Shown piece by piece: positions 1-7,228 of a stretch of 23,313 nt of DNA. The notes below the pieces were generated by a model, which did not search any database, had not been told where the DNA came from, and saw only the letters and a program-made list of their open reading frames with translations. The translations under genes were made by a program, and so were the position numbers. The stretch is from DASPXY01 sp038227745. Lineage in GTDB: Bacteria; Planctomycetota; Planctomycetia; Gemmatales; Gemmataceae. Every line of letters starts with the position of its first letter. Position 1 is the first letter of the stretch. The stretch is taken from contig JBBRPS010000044.1 of NCBI GenBank assembly GCA_038227745.1, positions 1-23,313 on the forward strand, written 5' to 3'.

Positions 1-2
1 AC

Positions 3-107
3 GTTTCGGCGTCCTGGCCGGAATACAACCAGCGGTATGCCCACCCCTTCGAGTGGACTTGGACCAACCACAAGATGCGTCAATGGTTCGCCAAACACGC
101 CTCTTGA
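3..107 (+). CDS. IS630-type transposase, C-terminal end (partial)
   Basis: The reading frame is open from the left edge and ends in TGA at 105-107, giving about 34 residues. The string EYNQRYAHPFEWTW followed by a short basic-aromatic tail matches the usual end of IS630/Tc1-mariner transposases, where a tyrosine-asparagine pair precedes an 'HPF-W-T' motif. The catalytic DDE residues would lie to the left, outside the window, so activity cannot be judged. The 122 bp between this stop and the WD40 gene would hold any right-hand terminal inverted repeat, but that cannot be defined without the left end. The family is assigned by motif only, and the fragment could be part of a complete or a decayed element. 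Confidence 0.7.
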   Translation, partial: VSASWPEYNQRYAHPFEWTWTNHKMRQWFAKHAS

Positions 108-136
108 ATTCAGTGCAGGTTTTCGTGCCGACGACA

Positions 137-153
137 CTAGGTCGCTGACCTAG
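137..153. repeat. Short palindrome with C/T tract
   Basis: CTAGGTC and GACCTAG form a 7-bp stem around a GCT loop. On the plus strand it is followed at once by runs of C and T (154-166). It lies between the transposase stop and the 3' end of the WD40 gene. It could be a terminator for the transposase transcript or belong to the insertion-element end. The short stem makes both readings weak. Confidence 0.35.
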
Positions 154-229
154 CCCCCCTTTTTTGGCGAGTTCTCCGCCGCGGACCGCACAGGACGGCC
201 CCGGCGCCCGTGACCTCGCGCCTCGGCTG

Positions 230-2065
230 CTAACCGTTGCCGGATGACTGGAGAAGATCGTCCACCGAAATTGCGTAGCACGTCGTGTTGCCGTTGCCCG
301 TGAACAGGTGCTTGCCGTCCGGCGAGAAACAGAGCGCCTGCACCTGCGTGTCCAGCTCGCGCACCGCCAGCTCCGCGCCCGTCGCGGCGCTCCACAGGCG
401 CACCGTCCGGTCCTCGCCGCCCGAGGCCAGCAGCTTGCCGTCCGGCGAGTAGGCCACGCTGGTCGGCGTGCCGTCGTGGCCCATCAGCTCGGCGACCAGT
501 TCCTGGCTGTCCACGTCCCAGACGTTGATCGAGCGGTCCAGCGACGCCGACGCCAGCCGGCTGCCGGTGGGGTCGAAGGCGACCGCCGTGACGCCGCCGG
601 AGAAGGTGGCCACCTCGGCGCGCTCGTCGATGTCCCACAGCGCGACGGCGCCGTCTGAGCCGCCCGTCGCCAGCCAGTCGATGCCGCCGACCGCCAGCAG
701 CCGCCGCCGTGGATGGAACGCCAGCGCCTCGACCGTGCAGCCGTCCAGCGGGTCGGGGATGATCAACATCGGCTCGCCATCCGCGACGCGCCACAGCCAC
801 ACCGCCAGCGCCGACGAACTGGCCGAGGCGAGCGTTGCCGAGTCCGCCGAGAAGGCCAGCACCGTGCTCGGCTCCTCCTGGTCGTCCAGGACGGTGCGCG
901 GCGCGCCGGTCTGGGCGTCCCAGAGCTGGATGTGGTGGTCGGTGCCGCCCGCGATCCGGAGGCCGTCCGGGCTCCAGGCGAGGGCGTGGACCGGCTCGTT
1001 CGCCGGCAGCGCGGCGACGGGCTGGCGCGTGGCGGTGTCCCACACGCGCGCCGCCGCACCGCCGCCGTTGGCCGCCAGGCGCTTGCCGTCGGGGCTGAGA
1101 GCCAGGCGCGTGCGCAGCGTGCCGCGGTGACTCTGGCTCGACAGCGGCTGGCCGCGGCGCGGGTCCCACAGGTGAATGACGCGGTCGGCGCCGCCGAACG
1201 CGAGGCACTGGCCGTCCGCACTGAAGGCCATGCAGCGGATGTCGCGGGCGCTGCCCCGCAGGACGTGGAGCGACTTGCGGGTGGCGAAATCCCAGACGTG
1301 GACGGCGTGGTCGGAGTCGGCGCAGGCCAGCAGACTGCCGTCGCGCGCCAGGGCCAGGGCGACGACCTGCGCGGCGTGGCTGTTGAGCAGGATCACCGGC
1401 TGGAGGGCCTGGGTGTCCCAGATGCGGGCGGTGGTGTCCCAGCCCGCGGAGACGAGGTGCCGCCCGTCAGAGTGCCAGGCGAGTGCGGGGATACGGTCGG
1501 TGTGCCCGGTCAGGGTGCCGACCTCACGGCCCGCGGCGATGTCCCACAAGGCGATAACCTTGTCCTCGGCCGCGGAGGCCAACCGTTTGCCGTCGGCGCT
1601 GAAGGCGAGGGCGCTGACGGGGCGCTTGTGGAGCCGGAACTCGTGGACGAGGTGATGGCCGGCGGCGTCCCAGTAGCGGACCGTGCCGTTGTCGTGGCCG
1701 GTGGCCAGGAAGGTCGTGTCGGACGAGAACGCCAGGGCGGTGACCCACTCGCCCTGCGGGATGGCGGTGAGCAGGTTGCCGGAGGCGGCGTCCCAGACCG
1801 ACAGGTCGTTGCTCGCCGAGGCCAGGAAACGAGCGTCGGCACTGAAGCACCAGAGGTCTTCGAGGTCGCTCGGCGAGTGCCAGGCGAGTTCCTGGCCGGT
1901 GGCGGCGTTCCAGTGGCGGACGACGCCGGGCTCCTCGACCGACCGCAGGGTGCCGTTCGGCGCGAAGGCCAGGGCCTGCAGGTCGCCGTCGGTGTGGAGC
2001 TGTGGGTCGCCGAAGACGAGGACCCCGGGGACAGCGTGCGGAGCGGCGGCGGTGGTGGAACTCAT
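230..2065 (-). CDS. WD40 repeat protein, about 14 blades (double beta-propeller)
   Basis: This is a 611-residue protein made almost entirely of WD40 repeats. About 13 clear blade ends are visible (VWDAASG, YWDAAGH, LWDIAAG, IWDTQAL, VWDFATR, LWDPRRG, VWDTATR, LWDAQTG, LWRVADG, LWDIDER, VWDVDSQ, LWSAATG and an early HWNAATG), plus a degenerate last one near CYAISVD. Many blades carry the bacterial 'FSPDGK-LAS' strand. Fourteen blades fit two seven-bladed propellers, a common scaffold for protein-protein contacts. No signal peptide, kinase or caspase domain is fused to it, so it is probably cytoplasmic, and its partner is unknown. The ATG at 2065 has a GGGGAGAGGG ribosome-binding stretch a few bases upstream. 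The gene stands alone, about 1 kb from the next intact gene. Confidence 0.9.
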   Translation of the reverse strand: MSSTTAAAPHAVPGVLVFGDPQLHTDGDLQALAFAPNGTLRSVEEPGVVRHWNAATGQELAWHSPSDLEDLWCFSADARFLASASNDLSVWDAASGNLLTAIPQGEWVTALAFSSDTTFLATGHDNGTVRYWDAAGHHLVHEFRLHKRPVSALAFSADGKRLASAAEDKVIALWDIAAGREVGTLTGHTDRIPALAWHSDGRHLVSAGWDTTARIWDTQALQPVILLNSHAAQVVALALARDGSLLACADSDHAVHVWDFATRKSLHVLRGSARDIRCMAFSADGQCLAFGGADRVIHLWDPRRGQPLSSQSHRGTLRTRLALSPDGKRLAANGGGAAARVWDTATRQPVAALPANEPVHALAWSPDGLRIAGGTDHHIQLWDAQTGAPRTVLDDQEEPSTVLAFSADSATLASASSSALAVWLWRVADGEPMLIIPDPLDGCTVEALAFHPRRRLLAVGGIDWLATGGSDGAVALWDIDERAEVATFSGGVTAVAFDPTGSRLASASLDRSINVWDVDSQELVAELMGHDGTPTSVAYSPDGKLLASGGEDRTVRLWSAATGAELAVRELDTQVQALCFSPDGKHLFTGNGNTTCYAISVDDLLQSSGNG

Positions 2066-2278
2066 GAAGCCCTCTCCCCGAACTGCACGGCGAGAAATCC
2101 GGACCCCCGCCGTTGGCTGACCGTCTCACAGATAACGTACACCAATTATAGTTCCTCCGCGGTGGGATCCCAGAGAACTTGAGGAAATCCTGCGGCCCCG
2201 CCGAAGGGAAAGAGAACGGGAGCGGCAAAGCGGGCAGGCCTGGCCCGCCGGGCACAACGGGCGCAGGCAGCAGGCGCC

Positions 2279-2496
2279 TCACGGCCGGCGCGCCGCCTGG
2301 CGCTCGAAGAACTCCTTTAGCGCCGGCACCGCCACCTCCAGCCGGCGGACTCCGGCCAGCGGTCGCGCGGGTCGGCGGCGTTGCAGTAGAACTGGCAGCG
2401 GTAGCCGCGGCGGAGCACCAGCCAGTCGGCCACGGCCCCGAGCCGCCCGGGGAAGCGCGGTTCGATGCAGAGCAGGTGCAGCGGATCCTGCGCCAT
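2279..2496 (-). pseudogene. Glycosyltransferase-like remnant, frame-broken
   Basis: From ATG 2496 the minus strand reads 59 residues to a TAA at 2317-2319. The start, LLCIEPRFPGRLGAVADWL then RRGYRCQFYC, resembles the N-terminus of GT4-type glycosyltransferases that begin with a 'FVxxNFPGQFxxLAxxL' motif. The adjacent frame then continues as LEVAVPALKEFFERQ and ends at 2279, which looks like a plausible enzyme C-terminus. This suggests an internal deletion or frameshift that joined the two ends of a once longer gene. At most about 70 residues remain of a family usually 350-450 long, so it cannot be functional. The glycosyltransferase call is by motif memory and is moderate at best. Confidence 0.4.
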
Positions 2497-2531
2497 GGGG
2501 TGACTCGGAGGTGCGGAGGGCAGGCGCCGTT

Positions 2532-2635
2532 ATTACTCCGGCGCGAAATAGGGTCACACAAGCCCGACGCGCCAGCGAGGAGGCCCTCGCTGGCGCGTCG
2601 GGCTTGTGTGGGATGACTTTTCACGCCGGAGTGAT
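2532..2635. repeat. Nested palindromic intergenic repeat, copy 1
   Basis: An inner perfect inverted repeat has 26-bp arms (2555-2580 and 2585-2610) around a 4-base loop; the arm contains ACAAGCCCGACGCGCCAGCG. It is framed by an outer imperfect inverted repeat (about 2532-2548 and 2619-2635; core CTCCGGCG) with two mismatches. A second copy lies at 19445-19523. The element sits between the glycosyltransferase remnant and the RNA-binding-protein promoter region. It resembles REP/MITE-like mobile palindromes rather than a simple terminator, because outer and inner arms are nested and there is no T-run. Confidence 0.85.
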
Positions 2636-2693
2636 ACAACCGCTACATTTTCCCAGGGGCGGCGCCTTTTCGGCAAAAGGGCGCGAACCGGGA

Positions 2694-2721
2694 TGGCTTC
2701 GCTCGCGTCCTGATGTATAAT
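2694..2721 (+). promoter_or_regulatory. Candidate sigma70-type promoter for the RRM gene
   Basis: A perfect TATAAT lies at 2716-2721 in an otherwise GC-rich region. The best -35 candidate, TGGCTT at 2694-2699 with a 16-bp spacer, is poor. If used, transcription would start near 2728 and leave a leader of over 300 nt before the RRM start codon. The overlapping 12-mer TAATACGCATAT (2718-2729) also occurs, reversed, at 10693-10704 just downstream of the vWA-operon promoter. Confidence 0.4.
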
Positions 2722-3044
2722 ACGCATATCGGGTGGGCGTGTCGCCCGCCTGGGAAGATAACGAATGCGAATGCCGCTTCCAAGCCTGGACCCTTCTTGG
2801 TGCATCTGCTCTGAGTTTCCTTTTCTCACAGTCTCCGAGAGTGTCAAGCCTGTGTCTTTGGAGGGCAAGTGCCTGTCCCGCGCCGGACCGTGCGCGGCCG
2901 TGGCCCCGTCGGGGGGACCGCGTCCGCAAGCGCTTCGGCACCTGGCCGGCCAAGCTCCGTTCGCCCCTGTCTTCCGCGCCGCCGGCTGGCGGCTGTGAGA
3001 CCGTGTTAGTTTTGTGCCGGGCGCAAGGCCCGGAAAGGAAAGTT
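2722..3044 (+). other. Long leader upstream of the RRM gene
   Basis: No convincing gene is seen in these roughly 320 bases. The frame of the RRM gene happens to be open back to 2733, but the extra 104 codons give a low-complexity product with no family likeness, and the true start at 3045 has its own GGAAAGGAAAG ribosome-binding stretch. The segment therefore most likely is an untranslated leader. Long structured leaders are typical of cold-induced RNA-binding-protein genes in other bacteria, so a regulatory role is possible, but I cannot point to a specific structure. Confidence 0.4.
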
Positions 3045-3353
3045 ATGAGCAAGAACCTGTACGTCGGCAACCTGTCCTTCCAGACCACCGCGGACGAGCT
3101 GCGCGAGATGTTCGCCCAGTACGGCAACGTCACCCGCGCCCAGGTCGTCAGCGACCGCGAGACCGGCCGTTCGCGCGGCTTCGGCTTCGTCGAGATGGCG
3201 GAGGGCGGCGAGGACGCCATCAACAACCTGAACGGCGCCATGGTCCAGGGCCGCGCCCTGACCGTGAACGAGGCCAAGCCGCGTGAGGATCGCCCCCGCA
3301 CTGGCAGCGGCGAGCGCAGCGGCAGCCGTGGCGGCTTCGGCCGCAGCTATTAA
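3045..3353 (+). CDS. RRM-family RNA-binding protein
   Basis: This 102-residue protein has one RNA-recognition motif and a short Gly/Arg/Ser-rich tail. The RNP2 motif LYVGNL is at residues 5-10 and the RNP1 motif RGFGFVEM at about 45-52, with the aromatic residues needed for stacking on single-stranded RNA. Size and layout match the cyanobacterial Rbp and planctomycete RRM proteins, which bind RNA in the cytoplasm and are often induced by cold. ATG 3045 is chosen because the RRM begins at once and GGAAAGGAAAG lies just upstream. Two hairpins follow the stop codon and separate it from the convergent lipoprotein gene. Confidence 0.93.
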   Translation: MSKNLYVGNLSFQTTADELREMFAQYGNVTRAQVVSDRETGRSRGFGFVEMAEGGEDAINNLNGAMVQGRALTVNEAKPREDRPRTGSGERSGSRGGFGRSY

Positions 3354-3360
3354 TCGTGAC

Positions 3361-3381
3361 GGCAGGCCTTCGGGTCCTGCC
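3361..3381. terminator. Hairpin downstream of the RRM gene
   Basis: GGCAGG at 3361-3366 pairs with CCTGCC at 3376-3381, extended by CC/GG around a TTCG loop with one bulged T. It starts 8 bases after the RRM stop. No strong T-run follows, so it may stabilise the 3' end or terminate weakly. Confidence 0.5.
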
Positions 3382-3396
3382 CTCGTGAAGACCTGA

Positions 3397-3433
3397 ACGA
3401 GGCCCTGGCCGTCCCGACCGGCCGGGGCCTCGT
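3397..3433. terminator. Bidirectional hairpin between convergent genes
   Basis: ACGAGGCCC (3397-3405) pairs with GGGCCTCGT (3425-3433), and GGCCG/CGGCC can pair further inside. The stem touches the stop codon of the minus-strand lipoprotein gene and lies 44 bases after the RRM stop, so it can serve both converging transcripts. Confidence 0.6.
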
Positions 3434-4548
3434 CATTTCGTTGGCTCTTCCGGCGCGTAGCGCTTCACCGTCGCGGCCTGCCCGTTTTCCACGCGCACCA
3501 CGAACGCGGGCCGGCGAATGACCCGGTCCTTGCCGAACGACAGCGGCCCGGTCACGCCCGCGAAGTCTTTCAGCTTCGCCAGTTCCTCGCGGGGCCGTGC
3601 CTGGCTCGGGTTGTCCTTGCTCTGCCGCAGGGCCGTGAACAGCATCCGGGCATCGTCGTACGCCAGGGCGGCGTGGACGTCCGCCGCCTCCCCAAACTCC
3701 TTGCGATACTTCTCCGCGAACGCCTGCGCCTGCGGCACCTCCGGCGACAGGGCGAACGCCGTGACCACGTACACGGCCCCCTTGTCGCTGCCCTCGCGCA
3801 GCGCCTTGACGCTGCCCTCGTCGCCGCCGAACAGCACGGAGAGTTTGGGATCACCGAGCTCGCGCCGCAGCCGGCGCAGGTCGGCGACCGTGCCGGCGAG
3901 CAGGACGGCCTGGACCTTCTCGTCGCGAGCGCGGCGGACCAGGTCCTCCAGAGGCATGTCCTTGCCGTAGCGCCACACCGGCGGGCGCCCCCTCTTGTCC
4001 TTCGCGTCGCCCTTCGCGAACGCCTCGGCGAGCGCCAGCGATTCCGGGCGGGCCTCGTCGGCCAGGACGGCGACTTGGCCCGCCTTGAGTTCGTCGGACG
4101 CGAACCGGGCCAGCACGTTGCCCTGGAAGGCCGGCGGCAGGCCGGTGCAGAAGACGGCGTCGTTCTGGGTCCGCGGCCGCACGCCGCACGGCGCGATGAC
4201 CGGGACGCGGGCCAGCTCCATGCGCTCCACCTCGTCCGGCAGCGTGCCGCCCAGCAGCGCTACCGCACGGCTGACGGTGACGAGACGCACCGCCTCGGCC
4301 TCGAAGGCGTCGAGCTTGCCGAGCGTGTCGGTGTGCCTCACCGTGACCTTCCGACCGGCCCCCTCCTTCTCGGGGTCCTTGTTTGCCTCCATCACCGCCA
4401 GGCGGATGCCGCGGGCGGCCGACGTGCCGGGGCCATCCTCGGGGCCAGTGGCGACATGGCCGACGATGAGCGGCGGCTGTTCGACGGGGCCGGAGCAGCC
4501 GGCGAGGGTGAGGGTGAGCGCGACGAGGGTCCGGCGAAGAAAGGACAT
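3433..4548 (-). CDS. ABC-type solute-binding lipoprotein (branched-chain amino-acid/Leu-Ile-Val-like fold)
   Basis: The 371-residue product begins with a short basic stretch, a hydrophobic run and a lipobox LAGC, so it is predicted to be a lipid-anchored extracytoplasmic protein. The body has type-I periplasmic-binding-protein features: 'IVGHVATGPEDGPG', 'AARGIRLAVMEAN', 'AVALLGGTLPDEV', 'VPVIAPCGVRP' and the late 'HAALAYDDARMLFTAL'. These resemble the LivJ/Peripla_BP_6 family that binds amino acids or related small molecules. ATG 4548 is chosen over the upstream in-frame ATG 4806 because it starts the signal peptide and has GGAGAGG upstream; the 86-residue extension is low-complexity. No ABC permease or ATPase gene is nearby, so it may be an orphan sensor or work with distant partners. 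It diverges from the MFS gene over 136 bp. Confidence 0.85.
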   Translation of the reverse strand: MSFLRRTLVALTLTLAGCSGPVEQPPLIVGHVATGPEDGPGTSAARGIRLAVMEANKDPEKEGAGRKVTVRHTDTLGKLDAFEAEAVRLVTVSRAVALLGGTLPDEVERMELARVPVIAPCGVRPRTQNDAVFCTGLPPAFQGNVLARFASDELKAGQVAVLADEARPESLALAEAFAKGDAKDKRGRPPVWRYGKDMPLEDLVRRARDEKVQAVLLAGTVADLRRLRRELGDPKLSVLFGGDEGSVKALREGSDKGAVYVVTAFALSPEVPQAQAFAEKYRKEFGEAADVHAALAYDDARMLFTALRQSKDNPSQARPREELAKLKDFAGVTGPLSFGKDRVIRRPAFVVRVENGQAATVKRYAPEEPTK

Positions 4549-4684
4549 TGGCGAGCCTCTCCGGACGAGGTCCTTGACGGGGGGCGGTCTGCCCGCTAGT
4601 CTGCGCTCGGCGCCGCTGCCGACGCTGTCATTGTACGCGCCCGCCCTGCCCCGAGCACCGCCCCGTTTTCCTGAAGGCCCCCCG

Positions 4685-5959
4685 ATGAGCGACCTCCCGC
4701 CGCCGACCCCGTCTGCCGCGCCCTGGTACCGCACCATCACTGCCGCGCAGTGGAAGGCCCTGCTGGCGGCGAAGGCGGGGTGGATGCTCGACGCCATGGA
4801 CTTCATGCTCTACACGATGGCACTGCAGCGGTTGAAAGCGTACTTCGACTTCGGCGACGACACCGCGGGCCTGCTGGCGACCCTCACGCTGCTGGCCTCG
4901 GCGGCGGGCGGGCTGTTCTTCGGCGTGATCGCGGACCGGGTCGGCCGCACGCGGGCGCTGATGGCGACGATCCTGGTGTTCTCACTGTGCTCGCTCGGCG
5001 CCGCCACGTCGCAGGACTTGCTGCAGCTCATGCTCTGGCGCATCTTGTTGGGGGTCGGCATGGGCGGCGAGTGGGCGTCCGGGGCAGTGCTGGTGAGCGA
5101 GACCTGGCCGGCCGAGCACCGCGGCAAGGCGATCAGCATCATGCAGTCGGGCTGGGCATTGGGGTACATCCTCGCCGCGGTGGCGGCGGGCGTCGTGCTC
5201 GATGTGCTGGCGCCCGGGCCGGAGGGGTGGCGCTGGCTGTTCGCCCTCGGCGCGGCGCCGGCCCTGCTGGTGCTGTGGATGCGGCGCGGTGTGGAGGAGC
5301 CGGCCGTGTGGACGGCGCACCGCCACGACGACCGGCCGCAGTCCGGCCCCTTCCGCCTGCTGTTCGGGCGCCAACTGCTCGGCCGGACCGTGATGGCGAC
5401 GCTGCTGACGACCGCGGTGCAGTTCGCCTACTGGGGGCTGTTCTTCTGGCTGCCGGGCTTCCTGGCGACGCCGGTCGAGAAGGGCGGGGCGGGCATGAGC
5501 ATGCTGCGCTCGATACAGTGGATCGTGCCGATGCAGGTCGGGGCGTATTTCGGCTACCTGTCGTTCGGGTTCATCGCGGAGCGCTTGGGCCGGCGACTGA
5601 CGTTCATCCTGTTCCTGACGGCCGCGGCGGTGCTGGTGCCGGTGTACGGACAAATGGCGCGGGAGCCCGCGGTGCTGATGGCCCTCGGTCCGGTGCTGGG
5701 GTTCGTGGGCCACGGTTACTTCAGCCTGTTCGGCGTGCTGCTGGCGGAGTTGTTCCCGACGCGCGTCCGCGCGACGGGGCAGGGGCTGACGTACAACTGC
5801 GGCCGTGCCCTGGGGGCGCTGGCGCCGTTCACGATCGGGGCCCTGGCGACGGTCCAGGGCATCGGCTCGGCGCTGGCGCTGACGTCGGCGTTCTTCCTGG
5901 CGGGGGCGGTGTTGATCCTCTTCATCCCGGACACGACGGGGGCCCGCCTCGCGGAGTGA
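4685..5959 (+). CDS. MFS transporter, metabolite:H+ symporter type
   Basis: This 424-residue protein has about 12 hydrophobic segments. The A-motif between TM2 and TM3 appears as GVIADRVGRTR, with a second copy GFIAERLGRR between TM8 and TM9. The RILLGVGMGGEW segment is typical of the sugar-porter, aromatic-acid and sialic-acid (NanT-like) branches. ELFPTRVRATGQG after TM10 is also classical. It should move a small organic acid or sugar acid across the inner membrane with protons; the substrate cannot be read from sequence. ATG 4685 follows a GAAGG site and precedes the first amphipathic stretch. It diverges from the solute-binding lipoprotein gene and converges with nagA. Confidence 0.9.
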   Translation: MSDLPPPTPSAAPWYRTITAAQWKALLAAKAGWMLDAMDFMLYTMALQRLKAYFDFGDDTAGLLATLTLLASAAGGLFFGVIADRVGRTRALMATILVFSLCSLGAATSQDLLQLMLWRILLGVGMGGEWASGAVLVSETWPAEHRGKAISIMQSGWALGYILAAVAAGVVLDVLAPGPEGWRWLFALGAAPALLVLWMRRGVEEPAVWTAHRHDDRPQSGPFRLLFGRQLLGRTVMATLLTTAVQFAYWGLFFWLPGFLATPVEKGGAGMSMLRSIQWIVPMQVGAYFGYLSFGFIAERLGRRLTFILFLTAAAVLVPVYGQMAREPAVLMALGPVLGFVGHGYFSLFGVLLAELFPTRVRATGQGLTYNCGRALGALAPFTIGALATVQGIGSALALTSAFFLAGAVLILFIPDTTGARLAE

Positions 5960-6002
5960 TTGTGCCGCTCGCGGCCTACTGAGGGCAGCATGGTAAATGC
6001 TT

Positions 6003-6028
6003 GCTCGTTTAGCCGCGGCTAAACGAGC
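6003..6028. repeat. Perfect 26-bp palindrome between convergent genes
   Basis: The arms GCTCGTTTAGCCG and CGGCTAAACGAGC meet with no spacer. It lies between the MFS stop (5959) and the nagA stop (6069), so it could act as a bidirectional terminator. The perfect symmetry without a loop suggests instead a mobile palindrome (REP-like) family. The remaining bases of this 109-bp gap hold a TATAAT at 6047-6052 with no -35 partner. Confidence 0.8.
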
Positions 6029-6068
6029 CCAGGCGACGGAGAATGGTATAATCGCAGCGCCGGCGCCG

Positions 6069-7211
6069 TCAGCTTCTGGCAGCGCCGCCGACAAGCGTAT
6101 CCCGCACGCGCACGTCGCCCCCCTCCTCCCAGTCGAAGAGCACGAGGTCCGCCACCGCCCCAGCCTCCAGACGCCACGGCGGCAGGCCGAGCAACTCCCG
6201 CGGCCGTGCCGACGCCATGTCCAGCGCCTCACGCAGGCTCACCCCCGCGGAACGCATCACGTGCCCCAGGCAGTGGTCGGTGAACACGCCCGAGCCGCCG
6301 AGGTAGCTCGTCCCCGGCACCACGACCTTGCCGCCCGGCAGCACCTCGAACTCCTGCTCCCACTGGCGGTATCGGCCCGGCGGCAGTCCCGCCAGCGGGC
6401 TGGCGTCGCAGGTCAGCACGGTCCGCGCCGGCGTCTTGACGCGCAGCAGGCAGCGCATCACGGCGGGCGGCAGGTGGTGGCCGTCGCAGATGACGCTGGC
6501 CCACAGGCCGTCGTGGGCGAGTTGCTCCCAGAGGTAATTGTCGTGCCGCGGCAGCACGGCGTGCGAGCCGTTGCCCAGGTGCGTGCTGAGGCGGGCGCCG
6601 GCGGCGACGGCGGCGCGGATGCGCTCCCCCGTCGCGGCGGTGTGCCCCAGCGCCACGACCACGCCGGACGCCACGAGCCGCTCAATGAACGCCAGCGCCC
6701 CCTCGTGCTCGGGCGCCAGCGTCACCAGGCGGATGCGGCCGCCGGAAGCGTCCTGCAGGCGGCGGAACTCGTTCCAGTCCGGCGGGCGGACGTGGCGGCG
6801 CGCGTGCGCCCCGCGCGGCCCGTCCTCCGGGGAGATGTACGGTCCTTCGAGGTGGATGGCCGGCACGGCGTGCGCGACCGCAGGGTCGGTCTCACACGCC
6901 CGCCGCAGGGTCGCCATGCCGTGCGCCAGCGCCTCGAAGGAGTTCGTGACCAGGGTGGGACACAGGCCAGCGACGCCGTGGCCGCGGCAGACGGCGACGA
7001 CGTGGCGGACAGCGTCGGTGCTGAGGTCCGCCGCGTTGAAGCTGTGGCCATCGCAGCCGTTGATCTGCAAGTCGAACAGGGCGGGCGCCACCCAGCCGGT
7101 CTCGGCGTCAGCGGGGTGTGCGGACGGCGGTCCGACGGAGCGGACGCCGCCGTCCTCCCAGAGGACCTCGACGGGTTGGCCGGTGGCGTAATGGCGTGCT
7201 CGGAGGCGCAT
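6069..7211 (-). CDS. nagA: N-acetylglucosamine-6-phosphate deacetylase
   Basis: The 380-residue protein is a metal-dependent amidohydrolase of the NagA family, which removes acetate from GlcNAc-6-phosphate during amino-sugar or peptidoglycan recycling in the cytoplasm. The motifs fall in the expected order: LFDLQINGCDG (46-55), the metal-binding glutamate in AIHLEGPY (E122), ALGHT (H190), STHLGNG (H211), DGHH (243-246) and the catalytic aspartate in TCDAS (D269). Spacing agrees with E. coli NagA (382 residues). ATG 7211 is chosen because the small N-terminal beta domain begins there; the in-frame extension to 7439 overlaps the upstream dgkA gene. It is the last gene of a minus-strand operon, 17 bp after dgkA. 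No nagB or sugar transporter gene adjoins it. Confidence 0.88.
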   Translation of the reverse strand: MRLRARHYATGQPVEVLWEDGGVRSVGPPSAHPADAETGWVAPALFDLQINGCDGHSFNAADLSTDAVRHVVAVCRGHGVAGLCPTLVTNSFEALAHGMATLRRACETDPAVAHAVPAIHLEGPYISPEDGPRGAHARRHVRPPDWNEFRRLQDASGGRIRLVTLAPEHEGALAFIERLVASGVVVALGHTAATGERIRAAVAAGARLSTHLGNGSHAVLPRHDNYLWEQLAHDGLWASVICDGHHLPPAVMRCLLRVKTPARTVLTCDASPLAGLPPGRYRQWEQEFEVLPGGKVVVPGTSYLGGSGVFTDHCLGHVMRSAGVSLREALDMASARPRELLGLPPWRLEAGAVADLVLFDWEEGGDVRVRDTLVGGAARS

Positions 7212-7228
7212 GCCGGGATTGTAGCAGG

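Noticed and set aside
150..2182. Long open frames antisense to or overlapping the WD40 gene
   Set aside because: They are rich in Arg, Ala, Pro and Gly, lack family motifs, and are expected shadows in high-GC DNA. The WD40 frame is unmistakable.
2511..2868. Short ORFs reading through the palindromic repeat
   Set aside because: Their peptides (of the type RASEGPSLARRACV) are translations of the repeat itself and recur at the second copy; they are repeat artefacts, not genes.
2733..3044. N-terminal extension of the RRM protein to 2733
   Set aside because: The extra residues have no domain likeness, the family begins at MSKNLYVGN, and a good ribosome-binding site lies just before 3045.
5977..6000. 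Near-repeat of 5977-6000 at 16093-16116 (TACTGAGGGCAGCA core)
   Set aside because: Only 14 bases are identical in a row, which can occur by chance in a window of this size. It is close to a palindrome in both places but not convincing alone.
6047..6052. TATAAT box in the MFS-nagA gap as an antisense promoter
   Set aside because: No acceptable -35 is found 16-18 bp upstream, and it lies between converging genes; the match may be chance or part of a repeat.
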